Shown here: positions 55,136-64,000 of the stretch, one piece after another
How positions within the stretch are numbered: the first letter of the stretch is position 1
Layout of the letters: each line of letters begins with the position of its first letter
From: Phoenix dactylifera
Lineage: Eukaryota; Streptophyta; Magnoliopsida; Arecales; Arecaceae
Direction of reading: 5' to 3'
NCBI RefSeq assembly: GCF_009389715.1
Contig: NC_052406.1
Coordinates: forward strand, 1,116,001 to 1,180,000
DNA length: 64,000 nucleotides
Program-made: the position numbers and the translations under genes
The notes under the pieces: generated by a model
Told to the model about the DNA's origin: nothing
The model's input: the letters and a program-made list of their open reading frames with translations, nothing else
Databases searched by the model: none

Positions 55136-58100
55136 ATGAAAGCGAGCAAGGGGAGGCCGCTATGGGGCTTGGCGAGGGCCAAGGTTGAGCTCCCGCTCGT
55201 GTTCTTCTACTGCTCCCTCTTTTTTCTTGCTGGGTTCTACGGATCCCTCCTCTTCTCCGTGGTGAATCCCCTTATCATCTCCATCTTTGCTTTTAGATCT
55301 CTTCTTCTTCGTCGTCTTTTGGAATTCCATTGTGATTTCTTTCTGGGCTTGCAGCGTTTCTCGGGTGGCCGCGTGCCTCGGGGAAGGCTGCTGGAAGTGG
55401 AAAAGGAAGTGTCGGATTTGCCCGGGATGCCCCATGGGGAGACCGGAGAGTCTCGCCCTTCTTCAGTCGCCTTCCAGGTTTTTTTTTTGTTGTTGTTATA
55501 TTCTAGTTATGGTGAATGAATCTATTCTTAATGTCTCTGATAGAATTCAAAAGAAAGCCATTGATTGCTGTAAAAATTTAGTTTTTATACTCTCAAATCT
55601 ACTAAGGTTTAAGTGATGAAGCTATTTGTAGTTGTTGCGAAGCAAACAGTTTAGGAACAATTGTTTGCTGAAAGGAGTAATTTTGGCTGGATTTCAAATT
55701 GGATGTTTGTTATTCAACTTTATAGATGCAGGGCAAGAGACAAAAAGGGAAAAACCAATTTTATTTGCCACTGATAGGAAAACTTATTTCTCATTTATTT
55801 TGGTTTAATTTGTTTGCTGATTTTATTTTGGAAGTCTTCAGATGAAATTCAGTTGTCAAATTACACTATAATTTATCCAAGACGCCAATGCACCTCAGAT
55901 TCTTTTCTTTGCATGAAATACTTTCAACATCATCCAATTGTATAATTAGGGTTCACTTTGATGGAAGTGGGACCAAGGAATCATCACACTCATGCAAACC
56001 TTATGTTGAGCACTCAGGGTGTCTAGGATGAAACTGCTATGAGAAATCTGGTTCACCGGGCTTTTTGCAGGCTCTCATAGCTTGCTAGAGAAGTAGCTTA
56101 GTAGCACTAGTTGCAATTTGCAAAACACAGTTTTGGAATATTTGTTTGCTGAAAGGAGTAATTTTGGTTGTATGTCGAATTGGATGTTTATTATTCAATT
56201 TTATAGATTCAGGGCAAGAAAGTGAAGAAACAATAATTAAAAACCAATTGTATTTTGCCATTGATAGGAAAACTTATCTCTATTTACTTGATATAATTTC
56301 TTTGCTGATTTTATTTTGGAAGTCTTAAGATGAAATTAGCTTGTGAAATTATGTAATAGGTTATCCAAGATGCTAATACACCTCAGTTTCTTTTCTTCAC
56401 GTGAATTTTTTTTCAACATCATCCAATTGTATAATTAGGATTTGCACTGATTGAAATGGAACTAAGGGATCATCAGACTCATGCAAACCTTATCTCGAGC
56501 ACTCAGGTTGTCTAGGATGCAACTGGTATGAGAAATCTGGTTCACTGGGCCTTTTGCAAGCTCTCATAGCTTGCTAGAGGAGTAGCTTAGTAGCACTATC
56601 TAGTGTAAATAGGGTACTAGAGAATAATTTAGTTATACAATTTTCACCTTGCTGTGCTGCATGGCAGCAATTTATTATTGCATAGTATATATACTGGCTT
56701 CCATTATTGTTAATTTTGTTACTTTAATGTCTCAACAAACAAGATTAAAAGTTTCTGTAATTTTGATGCTTGGGAGTAGGTTCTGAGCTGGAAACCTCGA
56801 GCAGTATATTTCCCAAAGTTTGCAACAGAAGAAGAGTGCCGAAATATAATAAAAGTTGCTAGACCAAGCCTAGAACCATCGACACTTGCCTTACGAGAGG
56901 GAGAAACTGTGGAAAACACCAAAGGAATAAGAACAAGGTAAAACATTCTTTTATATTCTCTTGGAAGAAATCCATTAAAATTAATGTTGTAATAGAGAAG
57001 AAAATCACATACATGTTCCTTTGTTTGTGTTCCCTTTATGACAACAGTTACTTTTAGTTGATTGGTGTACTTTTTTGGAGAACGCTTGTTCATTTTTTAT
57101 ATTTAGATATCTAAAGAGTTCATGCAGAATTCAATGTTGTTGGAAAGTAAATAACAAGGTTTTGGATCCCGAAGAGCTCCTCTTTGCTTTCCGGTTTGGT
57201 AGGTTTTGAAGCGAGAGTGAGTGCAGGACTGAATTCAGGTGTGGGTACGGGGAAGTAGATCTTTTTAAGAAATTTAGAAGAGGAAATGCTTAAGAAGCTG
57301 GTGCTGAAACAAATTTCTTGAGAGATATATGCAGCAATTGTGGCAACCTAAATAGAAGTTTTCTATTACTAAGTTTCTCTTTATCTATTATCTTTGTTGC
57401 TTTCATGAGAGTTTCTTGAAGGGATATTATTGTGCACTGGTTCTGAAATTTTACCGTCAAATGCATTGATGTGTGGGAGAAGACAAAAAGAATGTGGTCT
57501 TTATTTTAAATTGACTTATAGAGCCGGAGATAGAGGTGAATGGATGGTTTTTCTTATTTTTGTATATGGGTAGCCTGGGGCAGATGACTTTACTGTGAAC
57601 TAGATAACTATTATAGCTTTTTGTGCGGATTGAACTTAAAGTTTTGAATATACTAAATCATCTTAGGATTTGAATCCTTGTTTTAAAAAGAGGTTTATGC
57701 ATCCACATATGCCAAGGAAGCCCCTGTACTGCATCCCACAGCCATATATGGCCCATTTATGTGCTGGGCTGCTTATGCCCAAGCCGCTGCATATGCACCC
57801 ACATACTGCACATTTGATCACTTATGCACCAGATGCTGAATATGCACTCGCATAACTTAAGTACTACATGTATGTACTACATGTTTTGTCTCTTTTGTTT
57901 ATGAAGTATGCATTCTAAAGTTTAAACTTTGTTATAAACTTGTAACAATGCTTTGCTGTGACTTATAGTTTACTCTCTATTACAAGTTGAGCATGAATAG
58001 GATCATATTGTCATTTTATTAACATGTCTTTTTATTCTAGAACTTAATATATGCATTTTGAAATACCCAAATAAGTTTGTATGCATGTACTTATTTTTTT

Positions 58101-61100
58101 GTTTGCTTTATTTTCAAATTTTTAACCATATATATATATTTGATTTATTTTAAATATTTAAAATTTGAACCTCATATGCAGCCGCATGCCACATATGTGC
58201 TACGCCATGAACTAATTACATGCATGTGGCTTCCACTTTTTAAAACGTTGCTTCGAATACTTAACCATTTGATCCTCTTTCTTTTGTTAATGTTTCCATG
58301 CAATATCTTGGATAGGGTAATTAGTTCGAAACCTATAAAATTTGCAGTCTTAGTAGTTTTGATCAATGAGAGGTAAAGAAGTGTTGAAATTATGGAATAG
58401 ATGAGGTTGCTCATTTTAGGAGGATTATCCTTTTAATGTGCAATGGTTAACTCTAATATAATTATGGGGACCACATTAGTAGATAGTTTTGTTTAGAAAT
58501 ATTATAGCCCTTGGAAATACCCTTTTCCTCTTATTTGTTTTTTTTTTTAGCTGTTTAAAATCTTATATCTGATTTTGGGAGTGAATTTTTTCTAGACACT
58601 AGTGAATTATTTGTTATAGAATAGTAGAAGTTTATCTTGCCAAGATGCTAACTAGTATTGATATTAAGAAATTAATGGTGTTTTATGTGGCTTTGTTTAG
58701 TGATTACTTGGAAATTGGGATTAAGTCATGTAGCAAAAAGGAATGATTGCTCACATCTACAATGTGCTATAGAAGTTTGTTTTAAATGTGAAAGATGAGT
58801 TCTGTTAAGGGCTGGACATGGTTTAGTTTTGAATCATAGATACTCTATAGGTGGACTATCCAAATGAAAGATCGATATCAACCTTGATCTGGTATCCCTA
58901 TATTCCAGAACTGTGCTGATGCATGGATGAAACAATACATCAAGGATCTTGCCCTATAGAACATGAGTCATATGAAAAATGGTTGATTAAAGATCATCTT
59001 TGTGTTTTAATGCAAACTTTCCTTTCTTTGTAGTTTTAAAATCTTGATACCTTCCCATTTAGTTGAGATACCTACCAGCTATAGTATTGAATGGAGGGCT
59101 TGTTACCAGAAGTGCCATTGTGGCAATGATCAGATCGATCAATGGACAGCTTTTGGGGACTTGTGAAATACAATTTCGTCATGGGCATGCAATTAAGCAT
59201 GGGATGTAGATTTTGGTGAAAGTTTGTTGGAAAGATGGTTAGGCGACCTTTCATTACATCTGACTATACCAAAGCATATAACGTGGCCATGGAGTGGGAT
59301 AAAAGATGCTTTATTTGCTTACAATCACATGGAGAGTGAGAATAATCTCATATGGGTTCAAAGTTGGAATATAGACTTAATGAAGCTGAATTTTTGGAAC
59401 TGGAAGTCTGCTTAGTTGTGCTTGTAACATGGGATGATCGAAGTTATGAGATCAAGGTGCCTAATGACAGCTGGTGGAGATCACTCAGAGAATGAAAAAA
59501 AGTGCTTTTTTTTTTCTGAGTGAAAGTATTCCTCAGATTCATAATAGATGAATCTCATCACCCTGCAAAGATTTGGAAAGACTAAGTCTTCAAATGCGGC
59601 TATACTTTTCTGCAGTCTTTCTGCACAGAAAAAATTCTGGCCATGCTTTACTGGTAAAAAAGCAGTCAGTTGGGGTACACAAAGTATGTGATGTGCAGGC
59701 TGGCAGGGTTCAAAGGACTAATATCTAATATATCTGGACCCTCTCTTTCTCTGTTTTGAACATTTCATCAATCTTTTGGATATGGGAGTAAGATCAGTCC
59801 AATATGTTGAATTCTTTCTTCCAGGCTACTGGTTAGGATAATCTAAATTAAGCAGTATTAGGTGGACGGCTATTCACATCATTTGTGCTGTCTGTCATCC
59901 TGGATGAAACATTTTGATTTTTAGAAGGGAAACAAATTTGGAGTAATCTCCTGGATACATTTATAGCACTCAAAACTATAGGTATGTTTTGTCTACTGCT
60001 GTAGAAGTACTAATGCCATTTTCATTCTTTTTATTGTGCTTTTTCACTAGGTGTTTAGGCTTTCTATTTCATGCTTTCGAGCTGGGTTTGATGTGGTTTC
60101 TTCTTCTCCCTCCTATAAATTGTATCTTAACAAATTAAAATTGTTGGTTGATTGGGAAAAGAATAGAGGTTAGAAGTAGCCACCTAATGATTGGTTATGC
60201 TGGACACTGGCAATAATTTTTCAATGTTTCTTATAATCTGAGTTTTGCATTCGCGATCTTTCTTCCATAAACTGAGCATTGTATTATATTTTTTTGCCTA
60301 CCTTATCTCTGAGTCTGAGGTCATGCCTCTTTCAAACAACAAATATCGAGGCAAAGTTTAATATATTATAAATTTTGACTTTCGATTGTTTGTGATAACA
60401 CAAGAGACCATGGTTTACCGTACCGATCGGTACGGGTCAGTACGGGCCGGTATGTACCGGTATCGGACAGAACCGGTATGGTACAACTATATTTTTTGGT
60501 TCTGACCATTCGCAATGCGTACCGGTCGGTACCGGCCCGTACCGACCGGTCCGTATCGGCTCCAAATTGTTTTTGGCTTTTGGCCCGAACTAGCCAAACC
60601 AGTATGGTACCGGTTCAGTTCGGTACGGTACCGGTTCAGTTCGGTAAGGTACCGGTACCGGTACCGGCGCCCACCAGTATGTTGGTACAGTCAGTATGGC
60701 AGACCTTGCAAGAGACATTCTCCAGAAGATGGTTGTGGAAGTTTTCTGTGCATGAACATGATGTGGACTTGCATATCTTTTTTTGGCATAATATTGCAGA
60801 TATGGTGTTAGGGTTGAAGTTTCTAGGTCTTATGAAGAACTTCTTTGTTAATGATATGTCTTCCAATCCGTCACAATGTATTTAAACTTTTTCTTGCATA
60901 TTTTGAACTCTGGGCTCATAATTCATTAGGTAAATTAAAGGATTTGAAGGAAGTGTATTTTTTACTGCTTTATAATTCATCTCATGGTTAATTGGCTTGC
61001 ATACTTTTTGCTGCAGGTTCATCTTCATTAGTGTTTTTTATCCAACAATCTCATTTGTTGTATATGATTCACATTTATTATTACTTTTGCCTTAGTGACT

Positions 61101-61278
61101 AATAAAAGACTGATGAAACCTGTATTGGTTCACTATGTTTTGGAACTTTTCTGAATTGTTGGCTTCTGGTAACAGTTCAGGGACATTTATCAGTGCATCG
61201 GAAGATTCAACTGGAATCTTAGACCAGATCGAGCAAAAAATTTCAAGAGTTACCATGATCCCAAGAGAAAATATGGAG
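55136..61278 (+). CDS. Prolyl 4-hydroxylase, type II membrane form (5' four exons; continues beyond window)
   Basis: Exons: 55136-55258 (41 codons), 55355-55477 (41 codons), 56780-56937 (phase 2 end) and 61176-61278, all with GT..AG borders and matching phases. The product starts MKASKGRPLWGLARAK, then a membrane anchor at residues about 19-40 (ELPLVFFYCSLFFLAGFYGS). A luminal stem contains MPHGETGES. The conserved VLSWKPRAVYFPKFAT, NIIKVARPSLEPSTLALREG and TKGIRT/SSGTFISASED segments follow, then ILDQIEQKISRVTMIPREN. Plant enzymes of this family hydroxylate proline in extensins, arabinogalactan and other wall proteins in ER/Golgi, using Fe(II), oxygen and 2-oxoglutarate. The catalytic HxD...H and Lys residues lie in later exons, not seen before 64000. 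The first ATG in frame is used. The frame in the window is clean, so it is probably active if the remaining exons exist. Confidence 0.85.
55640..56605. repeat. Tandem duplication of about 480 bp in intron 2 of the prolyl 4-hydroxylase gene
   Basis: Copies at about 55640-56115 and 56120-56605 share TTTGCTGAAAGGAGTAATTT, CAACATCATCCAATTGTATA, CATGCAAACCTTATNT and GCTCTCATAGCTTGCTAGAG in order. They differ at many positions, so the duplication is not recent. Confidence 0.85.
57690..58220. repeat. Two clusters of degenerate CATATGCA-type motifs in intron 3
   Basis: In 57690-57860 the motifs CCACATATGCC, CATATATGGCCCAT, CTGCATATGCACC and GAATATGCACTCGCATA crowd together, and a shorter cluster (CATATGCAGCCGCATGCCAC) lies at 58173-58207. 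The local composition differs from the AT-rich intron around it. It may be a diverged repeat made of short self-complementary motifs. Function unknown. Confidence 0.4.
60412..60690. repeat. GTACCGG-rich palindromic repeat in intron 3
   Basis: About 280 bp built of variants of the self-complementary motif CGGTACCG (TACCGATCGGTACGG, GGTACCGGCCCGTACCGACC, AAGGTACCGGTACCGGTACC). GC content is far above the surrounding intron. A related block occurs at 63448-63560. Confidence 0.75.
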
Positions 61279-62221
61279 GTATGTTCCAAATGCTTTTGTA
61301 CAGATACTTAATAGTTGTTTATTCATACTTCCAAGTTTTAACAAACAATGTGAACTGTAATACCTTTTTACACATTTTCTTCAAAAGATACCTCTGTGGT
61401 AGCTTCTAGGGCCAATACTTAAATCACTTTCCTATCAAATGCTGTGACAGCATGAGCTACATGCTAAGAGTGCAGGTGTGAAACTAGTTGAATAATTTTG
61501 ATGAATGTACCGGATGGGTGGTTAAGAATGCTGATGTGCTAAAGACTTCTTTTCTTCTTATTGGTGGTTAATTTATTGCATACTTTCTAAGCATATAAAT
61601 TGATTTATTATGCTCCATGTTTTATTAATAGAGTTATATCTGCCACTTTTTTGCTCAACAAGCCACAGGGTAATTACCTAATACATTAGAACTCATAATT
61701 TTTATGATTGCATATTGGAAACTGTGCATTTTCCAAACTTACAAGCTTAATATTATGGAACCAAAAGGCCTATGATCTAAAGAAATACTAGTAGCTCATC
61801 CTTTGACGATCCTAATGATTTTACATGAACCCTTGCTGCTTTTAGAGGATTACTGGATGATTTGTAAGCTGACTTAGGTATGGTGATACAGGCCTTGTTG
61901 GTTAGGTTGATGGTTAAAGGACAGCTTTAGCACCTTTTCTTTTTTGTTGGCACTGCTAAAAGTTAACTGTTGGAAGTGCAATCCGAACTTAGAATATGTG
62001 CATGATAAGATAGAGTGTAGATAAAATATAAGTTATATTTGACTTAATTTTTGATGCAGATTTGGATACCTTAGAGAGGCCAATTGTGTCCTTGAATGGT
62101 TTCCCAGCCTTGGCCTTGTGATACAGTTTGAAATAGTTTTTGAGACTAGAGTCAGTTCATGATGTGTTTGGTTGTGATGATCTTTCTTTAGAGTTTGGAG
62201 AGGAGACTAGATATGCTCTCA
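61279..62221 (+). other. Intron 4 of the prolyl 4-hydroxylase gene (start), no gene inside
   Basis: Begins GTATGTT after exon 4. AT-rich, no exon resembling the next conserved segment (AFN-LRYE) is seen here or further right in the window. Confidence 0.6.
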
Positions 62222-62655
62222 AGTCTCAATTATATATACACACACTCATATACATATATGTACATAGACACAGATGTACATATGCATACATATACATATG
62301 TATGTATATGTATGTATGTGTATATATAGATATTTGCTTATATATGTGTATGTATGTATATATATGTATATGTATACATATATATATACATGTACATATA
62401 TATATGTATATGTATACATATATATATACATGTATGTATATGTCTACATATACATACATACATATATATATACATACATGTATGTATATATATATATATA
62501 CATGTATGTATGTATATATATATATGCATGTATGTATGTATATATATATATGCATGTATGTATGTATATATATATATGCATGTATGTATGTATATATATA
62601 TATGCATGTATGTATGTATATATATATATATATATACATGTATGTATATATATAT
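62222..62655. repeat. Long TATG/TACA/TA compound microsatellite
   Basis: About 430 bp of alternating purine-pyrimidine TATATA, TATG and TACA runs. In its right half a higher-order unit of about 29 bp (TGCATGTATGTATGTA plus TA repeats) occurs about four times. Open frames on both strands encode only Tyr/Ile/Met repeats and are not genes. Confidence 0.92.
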
Positions 62656-62928
62656 AAACTTTGGATACTAGAAAATCAAGATGCATTATTTCTTGCATCT
62701 GAAAGGTTGATAGATGTCATAGGGGATAGCTATGATAAAGTGGTTGACGAGCACGAGCATGAAATGCTCCCTCAAGTGGGAAAGAGACTAAAAGAAAACC
62801 AGAAAGACAAGATAGCACTGTCCCACATCTACCAAGTGGTAGGTGAAATGATCTTGGAGAAGATGTCGTCGGTGAGTACAGCGAAAGAGGCTCAGGACCT
62901 TTTATTGGAAATGGCTGTTGGAACCTAG
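62656..62928 (+). pseudogene. Copia gag fragment (UBN2-like)
   Basis: About 90 codons read [20 protein letters not shown], then VVDEHEHEMLPQVGKRLKEN, KDKIALSHIYQVVGEMIL and VSTAKEAQDLLLEMA, matching the order of Copia gag proteins (...LKENRKKDKKALYLIYQGLD...TSKEAW). No LTRs, protease or polymerase accompany it. It is a remnant lying in intron 4 of the prolyl 4-hydroxylase gene, immediately after the microsatellite. Confidence 0.65.
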
Positions 62929-63447
62929 GGAGGAAGAAGAAGCTTGGGAAGGTGGCAAAGATTCTAGCCCTGCAAGCAAAGAAAATGATTATGAATGGGA
63001 AGGCACATTTTGATAATTCAGAGTATCTTGCAGAGGTGAGCGTTATCACTAGTTGATTTTAACATGGCCAAAGAGATTTCTTCAAATTAGGTTATTATAA
63101 AGGATGGACGAGAGAACAGATTTGAAGATTTAGTTGGAAGCATTTTTATTAAGGCTGATAGTTAAGTGCACTTGCTACCTCTATATGACAGCTCAAAGTA
63201 GGTCAAGTCATCTTAGCATTCAGAAAAACAGATTAGAAATTAGAAGATTAGTGTGGCAGGCATGAAATATTGTGATGCTTGGCATCAAGATTGATTGGTG
63301 AACATGGAGCAAGTGCAAATTAGTTTTCTAGAACTACATGATTTAACTTCTTAAACAAGTCAAGATGTATCACGCAGTGTCATGTGCTATGTCAAGGGTT
63401 CATAACTAATTAAGGAAGACTTGAAGCTTCATGAATAGAGATTCACC

Positions 63448-63560
63448 ACCAAGGTACGCCAAACTAGTACTGGTCGGCGCACCGGTGGAGACCCGGACCG
63501 GTTTGGTACCAGTTCGGGCGGTACCAAATCGGTTCAGATGGTTCGGCCGGATTTTGGCTA
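63448..63560. repeat. Second GTACCGG-type repeat block
   Basis: GC-rich motifs GGTCGGCGCACCGGTGG, GACCGGTTTGGTACCAG and GGCGGTACCAAATCGG form a shorter relative of 60412-60690. Confidence 0.6.
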
Positions 63561-64000
63561 CGGCGACGTTTTTTTTTCGGGGGGTTCTCTCTTTTGGATC
63601 TTTTTCTATGAAATTAAATCAAATTTGATATTTTTTTGTTATTTTTTTTCATGTTTTTTTTTATATTTCTATGTTTAAGTTTAAGGTCTAAGTTAGATGA
63701 TGCATCTTATTACTTTTAATTGATATATATCATAAAATGAAGACCATAAAATATCTTCAAATTAAGATACAATCAATTACATACTTTTAAAATATTTTCG
63801 GATATCTAAAATCGGATCGAGTGGCGATGGCCCTCGTAGATATCCGAATCATAAGTATAGTCAAAAGGAGGTAGATCAAGTCATCCAGAAGGAACGTGCG
63901 CTGGGTTATAGGAACTGTCGGATCTCTTGCTCACGCTCTGGGTCTGAGAGGTGTCTTCTGACTGTGTAGGAGCCCATCCGAATATGGCGGCAGTAAAATC
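63561..64000. other. Right edge, no supported gene
   Basis: T-rich then mixed sequence with no recognised exon. If the prolyl 4-hydroxylase gene continues, this is still its intron 4. Confidence 0.5.

Noticed and set aside
62140..62698. Several overlapping frames rich in Tyr, Ile and Met on both strands
   Set aside because: They translate a TATG/TA microsatellite; only the final part after 62656 has protein-like composition.

Overview
The window is plant nuclear DNA, most likely a monocot and plausibly a palm. That guess rests on intron-containing plant genes (a CYP81-type cytochrome P450 and a type II membrane prolyl 4-hydroxylase), multi-kilobase introns, Angela/BARE-like and Athila-like LTR retrotransposons, CACTA transposons and an L1-type LINE; no sequence search could be run. 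There are no operons, CRISPR arrays or recognised RNA genes. Long stretches are AT-rich non-coding DNA.

Layout. 1-2894 has no supported gene. 2895-45857 was originally a compact array of six head-to-tail units of about 785 bp (roughly 4.5 kb, no recognised coding capacity), which nested insertions have blown up to about 43 kb. The insertions can be peeled off because almost every one keeps its target-site duplication (TSD). Two independent solo LTRs of an Angela/BARE-like Copia family (4370-6821, TSD ATGAG; 7720-10341, TSD CTTTT) sit in units 2 and 3-4. A solo LTR called A here (11019-43018 as interrupted, TSD AAGCC) sits in unit 4. Inside A is a full Angela-like Copia element B (11568-42182, + strand, TSD TGTTT). 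B's 5' LTR took a CACTA transposon C (11609-17215, TSD ATT) and a Tork/TNT1-like Copia element D (17787-32609, - strand, TSD GATAG). D's pol was in turn broken by an Athila-like element E (18893-27802, - strand, TSD ACCGT), which keeps a long open gag-protease frame but no reverse transcriptase. A small gene-capturing CACTA (44384-45777, TSD TCT) sits in unit 6.

45860-51461 is a chimera: a decayed, 5'-truncated LINE abuts, without a poly-A tail, the last part of exon 1 of a CYP81-type P450 pseudogene, whose exon 2 follows after a 2.7 kb intron. 51462-55135 is intergenic with several degenerate repeats.

55136 to beyond the right edge is the best candidate for a living host gene: a prolyl 4-hydroxylase with four clean exons in the window (55136-55258, 55355-55477, 56780-56937, 61176-61278). 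The catalytic exons lie outside the window or have been lost. Its introns carry an internal 480 bp duplication, a GTACCGG palindromic repeat, a long TATG/TA microsatellite and a Copia gag remnant.

I did not find a convincing new enzymatic or defence system. The most interesting items are the five-layer insertion history, the intact gag-protease-only Athila-like element, the gene-capturing CACTA, the palindrome-rich LTRs, and a segment shared between the CACTA and the Athila-like LTR.
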